Positions 49,163-56,278 of a stretch of 56,278 nucleotides of DNA are shown here, piece by piece (the stretch's first letter is position 1; every line of letters begins with the position of its first letter). The translations under genes and the position numbers were made by a program. The notes beneath the pieces were generated by a model. The model was not told the DNA's origin. It did not search any database and saw nothing but the letters and a program-made list of their open reading frames with translations. Origin of the DNA: an uncultured Clostridium sp. (GTDB lineage Bacteria; Bacillota_A; Clostridia; TANB77; CAG-508); contig CAOJZU010000010.1 of NCBI GenBank assembly GCA_948466265.1, forward strand, positions 1 to 56,278. The letters are read 5' to 3'.

Positions 49163-49642
49163 ATGGAAGAAATCAAAATAAAGAAAATAACTGAAATAGA
49201 CGAAAGTAATCTTAACAAAATGACAGAGTGGATGTATGAGTGGTGGGGAAAAGCGGAAATGCATTCATTTGACGAAGTAAAAAGTTTTGTTACATATAGT
49301 TTACAAGAAAATAGATTGCCACAGACTTATGGAGCGTTTATAAATAATGAAATAGTAGGAATGTATCAATTTTCATATGAGGATTTATTTGTTAGACCTG
49401 ATATATATCCATGGCTTGCTAATGTATATGTAGATAAGAAATATAGAGAAAATGGAATTTGCAGAAAACTAATGGAAAGTGTAGAAGAGAATGCAAGGAA
49501 AAATATAAAAACTAATGAGTTATACTTATATACGAAACATATAAATTTATATGAAAAATTTGGATTTAAGTATATTTGCGATATTGATACTTATAGCAAA
49601 GAGCAAAAAATACAAAGGTTATATAAATTAGAATTAGTATAA
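49163..49642 (+). CDS. GNAT-family N-acetyltransferase
   Basis: 159 residues from ATG 49163 with AAAGGAG upstream. Acetyl-CoA motif WLANVYVDKKYRENGICRKLME and the terminal strand LYEKFGFKYICDI are clear. The N-terminal part (MTEWMYEWWGKAEMHSFDEV) matches a common subgroup of GNATs of unknown substrate. Forms a cluster of two acetyltransferases and the following MGMT-like gene with very short spacing. Confidence 0.85.
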   Translation: MEEIKIKKITEIDESNLNKMTEWMYEWWGKAEMHSFDEVKSFVTYSLQENRLPQTYGAFINNEIVGMYQFSYEDLFVRPDIYPWLANVYVDKKYRENGICRKLMESVEENARKNIKTNELYLYTKHINLYEKFGFKYICDIDTYSKEQKIQRLYKLELV

Positions 49643-49653
49643 ATGGAGTATTT

Positions 49654-50286
49654 ATGAGAAATTTAGATGAAAAATTTAAAAAATTAAAAATAGACCATGA
49701 AAAATTACTAAAATATGGCTTTAAAAAGCAAAATGAAGAATATATCTATAAAACATATATTCATAATAAAGAATTTAAGATAAATGTATATATTTCAAAT
49801 GAAAAGAAATATTCAAAATTGATTGATTTAGAAAATAATACAGAATTTATACTTGTAGATATCGATAATGTAGAAGGAAAGTTTGTAGGAAAGATAAAAC
49901 AAGAATATGAGGATATAATAGAAAATATAATTAAAAAATGTACAATTGAAGAAATTTATACAAAAAACAAATGTGGACTTACTGGAGAAATTTTGTCAAG
50001 GAAAGTATATGAATACTTGACTACAATACCTAAAGGAAAAGTGGTTACATATAAACAAGTGGCAGAGAGCATAGGAAATAAAGGGCTTGCAAGGGTAGTT
50101 GGAAATATACTTCATAAGAATCCAGATGGTGAAAAGTATCCATGCTATAAAGTCATAAATAGCAAAGGCGAACTTGCTAGATCTTTTGTATTTGGAGGGA
50201 AGGATAAACAAAAAGCAAGACTCGAAAAAGATGGAATTGAAGTAATTAATAATAAAGTGGACTTAAAGAAATATCAATGGATATAG
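49654..50286 (+). CDS. MGMT/Ogt-type DNA-binding domain protein with extra N-terminal domain
   Basis: 210 residues. The first ~105 residues form an unrecognised domain (KYGFKKQNEEYIYKTYI). The last ~105 are the methylguanine-DNA methyltransferase C-terminal domain: KVYEYLTTIPKGKVVTYKQVAESIGN, RVVGNILHKNPD. The active-site motif reads YPCYKVI instead of the usual IPCHRV. The acceptor Cys is present but the neighbouring His is Tyr, so alkyl transfer may be impaired. Starts ATG 49654, 11 bases after the GNAT gene. Could repair or merely bind alkylated DNA (ATL-like). Confidence 0.8.
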   Translation: MRNLDEKFKKLKIDHEKLLKYGFKKQNEEYIYKTYIHNKEFKINVYISNEKKYSKLIDLENNTEFILVDIDNVEGKFVGKIKQEYEDIIENIIKKCTIEEIYTKNKCGLTGEILSRKVYEYLTTIPKGKVVTYKQVAESIGNKGLARVVGNILHKNPDGEKYPCYKVINSKGELARSFVFGGKDKQKARLEKDGIEVINNKVDLKKYQWI

Positions 50287-50453
50287 AATTCTTAAAAAAT
50301 TTGTTTAAAATTGTATGTACAAATAAAAAAATATATGATATACTGACGAAAGTATAAGATGTTTAAGGACAAACTATTATATTTAATAGACCTTAATTTA
50401 TAGCATTTCACAAGATAAAAAATATATAAAGAACAATGGAGAGGGGAAAATTT

Positions 50454-50946
50454 ATGAAAACATCAACAAAAATTATACTTATGATTTTAATATTATTAAT
50501 AATAGTAGCAGCTATTGGAGTACGGAGTTTTTGTAATGGCAAATAAAGAAAAGACGCCAGTTTCAGCAGAAGAATTCAAAACTACTTTAGAAGGAAAAGA
50601 ATTTAATGTAATTGATGCAAATAGCCAACTTTCTAGTATTTCTCAAATAAAACAGGCATATCTTGCAATAGAAAATGGATATAATTATCAAATAGAATTT
50701 TATGAACTTGAAGACGATTCTTCAGCAACAACTTTTTATAATAATAACAAAAACAATTTTGAAGCATCAAAAGGGAGTGCATCATCAAACACAAACTTAG
50801 CAGGAAAGAATTATGAAAAATATACATTGTCATCAAATGGCAAGTATATGGTAGTTTCTAGAATAGCAAATACAGTTATATATTTATCAGTAAAAGATGA
50901 ATATAGTAGTACAGTAAAAGATATTTTAAAAGAAATAGATTACTAA
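50454..50946 (+). CDS. secreted or membrane-anchored protein of unknown function (1 CGGN shift)
   Basis: 163 residues reconstructed. ATG 50454 follows GGAGAGGGG. The N-terminal helix (IILMILILLIIVAAIG) is in a different frame from the body until CGG 50523-50525 (after GTA) is read as Gly24, giving AAIGVG-VFVMANKEKTPVSAEEF. The extracellular domain (~32-160) contains YQIEFYELEDDSSATTFYNNNK and ends KDILKEID. Not recognised. The case is useful because without the shift the secretion signal would be detached from its domain. Confidence 0.72.
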
Positions 50947-50969
50947 AATAATAAATTTATATAAGGACG

Positions 50970-51002
50970 GAAAGTAGAAATGGCTTCTACTTTCTATTTT
51001 TT
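50970..51002 (+). terminator. intrinsic terminator
   Basis: Perfect 10-bp stem GAAAGTAGAA (50970-50979) / TTCTACTTTC (50985-50994), 5-base loop, then a T-run. Confidence 0.85.
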
Positions 51003-51073
51003 TATATATAGACTTTTTAAGTGTTATTTGATATAATACATTTGCAAATTTAATATGTAAAAACGGAGGAATA

Positions 51074-51667
51074 ATGGAGAAAGAAAAAATAAAAGGCATA
51101 ATAGAATCCATACTTTTTGCAAGTGGTAAACCTATAAGACTTGGAGAATTAGAACTAGCTTTAGAGATAGAACCAAAAGAAATATCAGATATTTTAAATG
51201 AAATGCAAGAAGAATATAAAAAAGAGTTTAGAGGAATAGAGATTATAAAGGTAAATAATAGTTATACTTTAGCAAGTAAAAAGGAATATCATGAGTATAT
51301 ATATGAAGTAATAGATAAAAGAATTAAGCCAAATTTATCACAGGCAGCACTTGAGGTTCTTGCAATAATTGCATATAATCCAAAAATAACTAGAGCTGAA
51401 ATAGACAATATAAGAGGAGTTAGTTCAGATGCAACATTATATAGATTGCTAGAACATAATTTGATTGAAGAAGCAGGAAAACTAGATTTACCAGGCAAAC
51501 CGATATCTTACAAGGTAACAGAAGAGTTCCTAAAGAAATTTGGATTAAATACTTTAGAAGACCTTCCAGAACTTCCAAAGTTTAAAATGAATGAAAATAG
51601 ACAAATAGTGATAGATGATATATTAGAAGAAAGAGAAAAGGAAGAAGGAGAAAAAATTGATAAATGA
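51074..51667 (+). CDS. scpB: segregation and condensation protein ScpB
   Basis: 197 residues with two winged-helix domains: GIIESILFASGKPIRLGELELALEI (first) and QAALEVLAIIAYNPKITRAEIDNIRGVSSDATLYRLLEHNLIEEAG (second, strongly diagnostic). ScpB joins ScpA and SMC in chromosome condensation. scpA normally lies directly upstream but is absent from this window. ATG 51074 follows CGGAGG; that CGG is untranslated. The stop overlaps the next gene start. Confidence 0.92.
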   Translation: MEKEKIKGIIESILFASGKPIRLGELELALEIEPKEISDILNEMQEEYKKEFRGIEIIKVNNSYTLASKKEYHEYIYEVIDKRIKPNLSQAALEVLAIIAYNPKITRAEIDNIRGVSSDATLYRLLEHNLIEEAGKLDLPGKPISYKVTEEFLKKFGLNTLEDLPELPKFKMNENRQIVIDDILEEREKEEGEKIDK

Positions 51668-52808
51668 TATAAAAGAAATTATGAGACAAAGCGAAGATAG
51701 ATTATCTATTTATGCATGTAAATCAGAAGAGGGCATAAAACTTCGAGAAGAAGAAAAAGAAGACATAAGACCAATGTTCTTTAGAGATATAGATAAGATA
51801 ATTCATTCTCAAAGTTATGCTAGATACATAGATAAAACACAGGTATATTCTTTTATAAAAAATGATCACATAACCCATAGAGTTCTGCACGTTCAGCTAG
51901 TGTCAAAAGTTGCAAGAACGATAGGAAGAGCGTTGAGGCTAAATGAAGATTTGATTGAAGCAACTTCCTTAGCACATGATGTAGGGCATACACCATTTGG
52001 CCATACAGGTGAAAAATTTTTAAATGATATTGCGAAAAGGGAAGGTATACGGGTACTTCTGCCATAATGCTCAAAGTGTAAGAACTCTAAAAGACATAGA
52101 AAATTTGAACATAACTGTACAAACTTTAGACCGGAGTGTTAGCACATAATGGAGAAATACTTTTAAATAAATATGAACCAAATAAAGTGAAAACACCAAA
52201 AGATTTTTTAGATGAAGTTGACAAAGTATTTACAGAAGAAAAGTATAGTAAAAAAATTAAACCAATGACTTTAGAAGCAAGTGTAGTTAGATTATCAGAT
52301 ATAATTGCATATATTGGTCGTGATATAGAAGATGCAATTATTGTAGGGACAATAAAGAGAGAAGATGTGCCTGCAAAAATTACGAAAACAATAGGAAATA
52401 CAAATGCACAAATTGTAAATAATTTAATTTTAGATGTGATAAAAAATAGCATAGATAAGCCATATCTAAAGTTTTCAGATGATATTTTTGAAAGCCTAAT
52501 AGATTTAAAAGCATGGAATTACGAGAATATATATAATTCGAAAGAAGCAAGGAAAAATTATGAAATTTTAGAAAAGGCATTCCAAAATTTATATGAAATT
52601 TATCTAAATAAACTTGAACGGAAAAGATAAAAGTAATAATAAACAAGAAAGTGACAGGAATTTATTTGATTTTGTTAAGGATAAAACAGATGAATATAAA
52701 CAAAATACCATAAAACAGAGAATGGTTATGGACTATATTGCAGGGCAAACAGATAAGTTCTTTTTGAAAGAGTGTGAAACTTACTTGAGTGGCTTTAAAG
52801 TGGAATAG
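51657..52808 (+). CDS. dgt: dGTP triphosphohydrolase-like HD protein (3 CGGN shifts)
   Basis: 382 residues from TTG 51657, inside the end of scpB with AAGGAG 6 bases upstream. HD-domain metal motif: HITHRVLHVQLVSKVAR, then ATSLAHDVGHTPFGHTGE. Shifts at CGG 52050 (after ATA; a CGGG site), 52132 (after GAC) and 52619 (after GAA) give Gly132, 159 and 321. They rebuild REGIG-YFCHNAQSVRTL and TLDG-VLAHNGE, both standard dGTPase sequence. Without shifts the protein would end right after the HD helix pair. It hydrolyses dGTP (or other dNTPs) to nucleoside and triphosphate. Substrate is inferred from family. Confidence 0.92.
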
Positions 52809-52880
52809 TTGCAAAATATATATTATTATGCTAAAATAACGAGGAAGCAATTATTATTCAAACTAAAAGGAGAAATAAAA

Positions 52881-53213
52881 TTGGGAATAATAGTTATAAT
52901 ATACGTATTAGCCTTAATTATAGTGGCTTTAGTAGTGTTTTCAATAATGCAAATAAAGGCTGCGGGGATGAATGTAAAAGATTTTGCCGAATTTATACAA
53001 GCTAACCAAATACTAGATGATTTATATGAGGTAACAAAGAAATACGAAAGAATGGATTCAAGAGAAAGAATAGTATTTTTAATGGAAGCAGAAAAAGTAT
53101 TTTCAGCTTTTGATAAAGTACCAAATATGCTTTGGGAAGATGAATACCAAAAATATACTAAAATATTGGATATTTATAGAGATATAAAAATGCTTAGATG
53201 GAATGAAGAGTAA
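52881..53213 (+). CDS. small membrane-anchored protein of unknown function
   Basis: 110 residues if TTG 52881 is used (AAAGGAG 8 bases upstream); an in-frame earlier start at 52809 would abut the dgt stop. One N-terminal membrane helix (IIVIIYVLALIIVALVVFSI) is followed by a ~85-residue cytoplasmic helical domain (MDSRERIVFLMEAEKVFSAFDKVPNMLWEDEY). Between dgt and glmU. Not recognised. Confidence 0.7.
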   Translation: MGIIVIIYVLALIIVALVVFSIMQIKAAGMNVKDFAEFIQANQILDDLYEVTKKYERMDSRERIVFLMEAEKVFSAFDKVPNMLWEDEYQKYTKILDIYRDIKMLRWNEE

Positions 53214-53276
53214 ACAAAAATAATTAATTTACATATAATGTTACTAAAGGCAAAATTTAGAATGGAGGCAAAATAG

Positions 53277-54536
53277 ATGGAAGACATTATTGCGGTGGTA
53301 TTAGCTGCTGGTAAAGGCACAAGAATGAAAACAAAAAAAGCTAAAGTAGTACATAAAATATTCGGAAAAGAAATGATAAAAAGAGTAGTTGAAGTAGCAT
53401 ATAAAGCAGGAATAGAAGACATAGTAACAGTTGCAGGGCATAAAAGAGAAGATGTAGAAGCTGTTTTAGGAGATAGTGTTACATATGTATATCAAGATGA
53501 GTTATTAGGAACAGGTCATACTGTAATGCAAGCAATACCTTACTTAAAAGATAAAAAAGGAAAGGTAGTTATTCTTTATGGAGATGTGCCAATAGTTAGA
53601 CCTGAAACTTTGCAAAAGTTGATTGCAAAAAGTGTGCAAGATAAATCATATGCAACAGTACTTACAGCATTAGTAGGAAATCCAAAAGGATATGGAAGAA
53701 TAATAAGAGATGATTTAGGTCATGTAAAAGAAATAGTTGAAGAGAAAGATGCAAACTGTGAACAAAAGAAAATAACAGAAATAAATTCTGGTATATATTG
53801 TTTTGATATACAAGAGTTGATATTAGCTCTTGAAAAATTAACACCAGATAATAGCCAAGGAGAATATTATTTAACTGATGTAATAAAGATAATGAATGAT
53901 AAAGGATTAAAAGTAGGCGGAATGATAGTAGAAGACAAGACAGAGATACTTGGTGTAAATGATAGAGCGCAACTTGAGATGCTAACTAGAATACTTAGAA
54001 TTAGAATAAATGCTGAGCACATGGAAAATGGAGTTACAATAGAAGATACAGGCAACACATATATATATGATGATGTAAAAATAGGTGCAGACACAGTTAT
54101 TCACCCAAATACTACAATAAAATCAGGTGTTATAATTGGAGAAAATTGTGAAATTGGACCAAATGCATATATAAGGGAAGGTTGCGAATTAGAAGATAAT
54201 GTAAAAATCGGAAGTTTTGTTGAAATAAAAAAAGCAAAAATAGGAAAAGGAACAAAAGTACCTCATTTATCATATATGGGAGACTGTGAAATAGGAGAAA
54301 AAACAAATATAGGATGTGGTACAATCACTTGTAACTACGATGGCTTTAAAAAAAGCAAGACAATAATAGGTAATAATAGTTTTATTGGTTCTAATGTAAA
54401 CTTTATTGCTCCAGTAAATGTAGGAGACAATACAATAATTGCAGCAGGTTCGACAATAACAGATGATGTACCAAAAGATGCATTATCTATTGCAAGACAA
54501 AGGCAAATAAATAAAGAAGATTGGAATAAAAAATAA
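53277..54536 (+). CDS. glmU: bifunctional GlmU, shortened beta-helix form
   Basis: 419 residues. The N-terminal uridylyltransferase domain has VVLAAGKGTRMKTKKAKVVH and ELLGTGHTVMQA. The C-terminal left-handed beta-helix acetyltransferase domain has PHLSYMGDCEIGEKTNIGCGTITCNYDG and IARQRQINKE. It makes UDP-GlcNAc for cell wall. Family members are ~450-460 residues. The shortfall lies in the early beta-helix: EIGPNAYIREGCELEDNVKIG appears where typical GlmU has about 35 more residues (roughly two helix turns). Catalytic parts are intact. All four CGG are out of phase and read normally. Confidence 0.94.
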   Translation: MEDIIAVVLAAGKGTRMKTKKAKVVHKIFGKEMIKRVVEVAYKAGIEDIVTVAGHKREDVEAVLGDSVTYVYQDELLGTGHTVMQAIPYLKDKKGKVVILYGDVPIVRPETLQKLIAKSVQDKSYATVLTALVGNPKGYGRIIRDDLGHVKEIVEEKDANCEQKKITEINSGIYCFDIQELILALEKLTPDNSQGEYYLTDVIKIMNDKGLKVGGMIVEDKTEILGVNDRAQLEMLTRILRIRINAEHMENGVTIEDTGNTYIYDDVKIGADTVIHPNTTIKSGVIIGENCEIGPNAYIREGCELEDNVKIGSFVEIKKAKIGKGTKVPHLSYMGDCEIGEKTNIGCGTITCNYDGFKKSKTIIGNNSFIGSNVNFIAPVNVGDNTIIAAGSTITDDVPKDALSIARQRQINKEDWNKK

Positions 54537-54545
54537 TATTAGAAA

Positions 54546-54588
54546 AATCAGGTTATCCCTATTCATGATAGTGATAACCTGATTTTTT
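54546..54588. terminator. bidirectional intrinsic terminator
   Basis: Perfect 12-bp stem AATCAGGTTATC (54546-54557) / GATAACCTGATT (54573-54584) with A- and T-runs, between convergent glmU and the holin-like gene. Confidence 0.88.
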
Positions 54589-54591
54589 AAA

Positions 54592-54966
54592 TTACATTTC
54601 TTGTTCGCCAGGTATAAAGTAATCAACAACTCCATATATTAATGCACCAATTATTGCAGCCATCCAAGAAATAGAATATCCTGCAACAAAATATTGAGTT
54701 ACATATAGAGTTATAACAGCAAGTACAAAACCTACAAATCCTTTACCAAAAGGACTAGCATGTAAACCTGTAAATTTTACTATTAAATAGTCTATAACAG
54801 TTAAAACTATAGCAGCAACTGCTAGTGACCAAAAGTTATTTATAGAAAATCCGGGTGTAAAGAATGCTGTTATACCTAAAACTATAGCTGAGACAACAAG
54901 TCTACCTATAATTTGCCAAGCTGTGTTTCCAGAGTTTTGTCTAGAACTTGTTTGATTGTTTTCCAT
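54592..54966 (-). CDS. phage holin family IV-like membrane protein
   Basis: 124 residues on the minus strand; ATG 54966 is chosen because AAGGAGGG lies 9 bases upstream, whereas the GTG at 54972 is too close. Four membrane segments with the family pattern: VVSAIVLGITAFFTPGFSINNFWSLAVAAIVLTVIDYLI and KGFVGFVLAVITLYVTQYFV. This small family is widespread in chromosomes away from prophages and its role there is unknown. No phage genes are nearby. Its only sense-strand CGG (CCC GGA) is out of phase. Confidence 0.82.
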   Translation of the reverse strand: MENNQTSSRQNSGNTAWQIIGRLVVSAIVLGITAFFTPGFSINNFWSLAVAAIVLTVIDYLIVKFTGLHASPFGKGFVGFVLAVITLYVTQYFVAGYSISWMAAIIGALIYGVVDYFIPGEQEM

Positions 54967-55135
54967 TTTCACAAACCCTCCTTAAAATCTAATTTTAAAT
55001 TAAATGAAAGCAAAATCTTTCAAAAGTATTATTCTCAAAAAAATTTTTTTTATTCAAAAACGTGAATATTTAATCTCCGAAATAGACAAAATAAAATAGA
55101 TTAAAAAGCAAAAATAAAAAAAGAGGAGATAAAAA

Positions 55136-55809
55136 ATGCTAGTTACTTTTACAAGATCTATTTTGCTGTATATAATTATTTTAATAGTTATGAGACTTAT
55201 GGGAAAAAGAGAAATTGGGCAACTTCAGCCATTTGAACTTGTAATTGCAATAATGATTGCAGATCTCGCATCAATACCAATGACAGATACTGGAATACCA
55301 ATACAAAATGGAATAGTTCCAATACTTGGATTACTTTTTATGCATTTGATTATTTCAATGGTAAATATGAAAAGTATACGTGTAAGAGAAATAATTTGTG
55401 GTAAGCCTCGAATATTAATCTATAGAGGTAAAATAAAAGAAGAAGCGTTAAAAAAAGAAAGAATAACAATTAACGAATTAGAGGAAAGATTAAGAGGTGC
55501 AAATGTACCATCACTTGGAGATGTAGAATATGCAGTACTTGAGACAAGTCGGACAACTTACTGTAATACAAAAACCGAATAAGAGAAACACAATACCAGA
55601 AGACTTTGGAATTCAGCCGGAGTATGAAGGTATACCATATGATTTAGTAATAGATGGGATAATAATGGAAGAGAATTTAAAAGAAATAGGTAAAGATTAT
55701 AATTGGCTAAAAAAAGAAGTACGGAAAATTTGGTATAAATCCTGAGCAAGCTTTGATTGTCACAATTGATGGAAAAGATCAGATTTTTTGCCAAAAGAAA
55801 GAAAAATAA
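55136..55809 (+). CDS. DUF421/YetF-like membrane protein (2 CGGN shifts)
   Basis: 223 residues from ATG 55136 after AGGAG. Three N-terminal membrane helices with the family motif MRLMGKREIGQLQPFELVIAIMIADLASIPM, then a cytoplasmic domain. Shifts at CGG 55550 (after AGT) and 55722 (after GTA) give Gly139 and Gly196 and restore YAVLETSG-QLTVIQKP and WLKKEVG-KFGINPEQALIVTIDG, both characteristic of DUF421. CCGGAG at 55618 is out of phase and read normally. The family may act in spore or envelope biology, but its function is unestablished. 17 bases from the DUF4363 gene. Confidence 0.92.
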
Positions 55810-55826
55810 AGAAAGAGAGAAGAAAA

Positions 55827-56210
55827 ATGAAAAAAGAAATAATAATATCTATTGTTATTGTTTTGATTATAGTAGTATTGGACATAGTAACTCAAAATTA
55901 TACAAATAAATCAATGAGCGAAGTTTCTGAAAAATTAATGGATGTTCGAGCTGATTTAATAAATGGAGATAAAGATATAACAAAGGAAAAAATAATAGCT
56001 ACTAAAAAGAATTGGGATAAAATAAAGGAAAAGCTAGTAATTTATATAGAACATGATGAACTTGAAAAAGTAGAACAACATATGTTAGAAACTGAAAGCT
56101 ATATAGAAGTTGAAGAATATGATGTAGCAGTTCAAACATTAGATACTTGTAACTTTATCATAGATCATATTAAAGACAAATACGAATTTTCATTAAAAAA
56201 TATTTTTTAG
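55827..56210 (+). CDS. DUF4363 family protein
   Basis: 127 residues from ATG 55827 (AGAGAGAAG upstream). One N-terminal membrane anchor (IIISIVIVLIIVVLDIV) is followed by a helical extracytoplasmic domain. The pairing DUF421-DUF4363 is common in Clostridia and supports the call. No in-frame CGG. The 68 bases after its stop to the window end hold nothing recognisable. Confidence 0.8.
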   Translation: MKKEIIISIVIVLIIVVLDIVTQNYTNKSMSEVSEKLMDVRADLINGDKDITKEKIIATKKNWDKIKEKLVIYIEHDELEKVEQHMLETESYIEVEEYDVAVQTLDTCNFIIDHIKDKYEFSLKNIF

Positions 56211-56278
56211 ATTAAATATACAAGAAAAAAGATAAAAGCATTAATTGCAAGGTATAATTAAATAAAAAATACACTTGA

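Noticed and set aside
54592..54966. Prophage indicated by the holin-like gene
   Set aside because: No other phage gene, attachment site or integrase is present; this holin-like family is common as a solitary chromosomal gene.
1391..55724. Programmed frameshifting at slippery sequences
   Set aside because: The preceding codons are of 23 kinds with no repeat-type slippery motif, and no common downstream stem or stop is seen.
848..55809. Breaks explained as ordinary sequencing or assembly errors
   Set aside because: Random indels would be of both signs, in homopolymers and in any phase. All 55 are one extra C, at a codon boundary, before GGN, on both strands, while out-of-phase CGG is never affected. 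I cannot exclude an artificial, codon-aware alteration from sequence alone.
1..56278. CRISPR arrays, rRNA genes, insertion sequences
   Set aside because: Looked for regularly spaced repeats, rRNA-like sequence, transposase motifs and terminal inverted repeats; none seen.

Overview
This is an A+T-rich (roughly 28-30% G+C by eye) bacterial chromosome segment. Gene content points to a spore-forming member of the Clostridia: a Spo0E-family peptide, a GerS-like lipoprotein, putative Spo0A boxes, the MecA adaptor, DUF4321-radC-mreBCD order, MinCDE, sigma-A downstream of dnaG, a CIRCE element, and a DUF421/DUF4363 pair. Most genes are on the + strand, with short spacing and purine-rich ribosome binding sites. 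I cannot name the species; an uncultured gut lineage is likely but unproven.

The striking feature is a genome-wide reading rule. Seventeen native genes appear broken into several frames, and every break is an in-frame CGG triplet. At each one, ignoring the C and reading the following GGN as glycine restores the protein. I find 55 such CGGN sites (41 CGGA, 12 CGGT, 2 CGGG, 0 CGGC), on both strands, always at a codon boundary and often at an invariant glycine. More than 40 CGG trinucleotides in the other two phases cause no shift, and in native genes I find no in-frame CGG read as an ordinary triplet. Affected genes include essential ones (dnaG, mreB, mreC, mreD, the PBP2 gene, rodA) and one reading frame with 11 sites. 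The simplest reading is that CGG is unassigned as a triplet and CGGN acts as a four-base glycine codon, probably read by a tRNA-Gly with an enlarged anticodon loop. No such tRNA lies in this window. CDS coordinates below span the whole reconstructed gene, and shift positions are given in each entry.

Layout. 0-5 kb: a small membrane protein, the M16 peptidase pair YfmF/YfmH, a Spo0E-like peptide, MecA (minus), DUF4321. 5-11 kb: radC, mreB, mreC, mreD, PBP2 gene, minC (cell elongation and division). 11-12 kb: three small unknown genes. 12.5-23.8 kb: two very large secreted, membrane-anchored surface proteins of 1651 and 2126 residues. 24-32 kb: a cyclic beta-1,2-glucan synthase-like system split into a GT84/glycoamylase protein and a GH94 phosphorylase-like protein. 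32-35.6 kb: dnaG, rpoD and a small gene.

35.6-37.8 kb is an accessory island. It holds a lipase-like gene and an unknown gene that read CGG as a normal triplet, and a type I toxin-antitoxin locus whose antisense RNA has a consensus promoter. 38-43.8 kb: a winged-helix-like unknown, tRNA-Met, HrcA-type heat-shock regulation of hsp20, then minD, minE, rodA and dus. Here minD/minE/rodA are separated from minC by about 29 kb. 43.8-46 kb: a GerS-like lipoprotein, an orphan MazF/NdoA-type RNase, an HD-GYP protein (minus), tRNA-Gln. 46-56 kb: small unknowns, an ACT protein, an alcohol dehydrogenase remnant, two GNAT acetyltransferases, an MGMT-domain protein, scpB, a dGTPase, a shortened glmU, a holin-like membrane protein, and DUF421/DUF4363.
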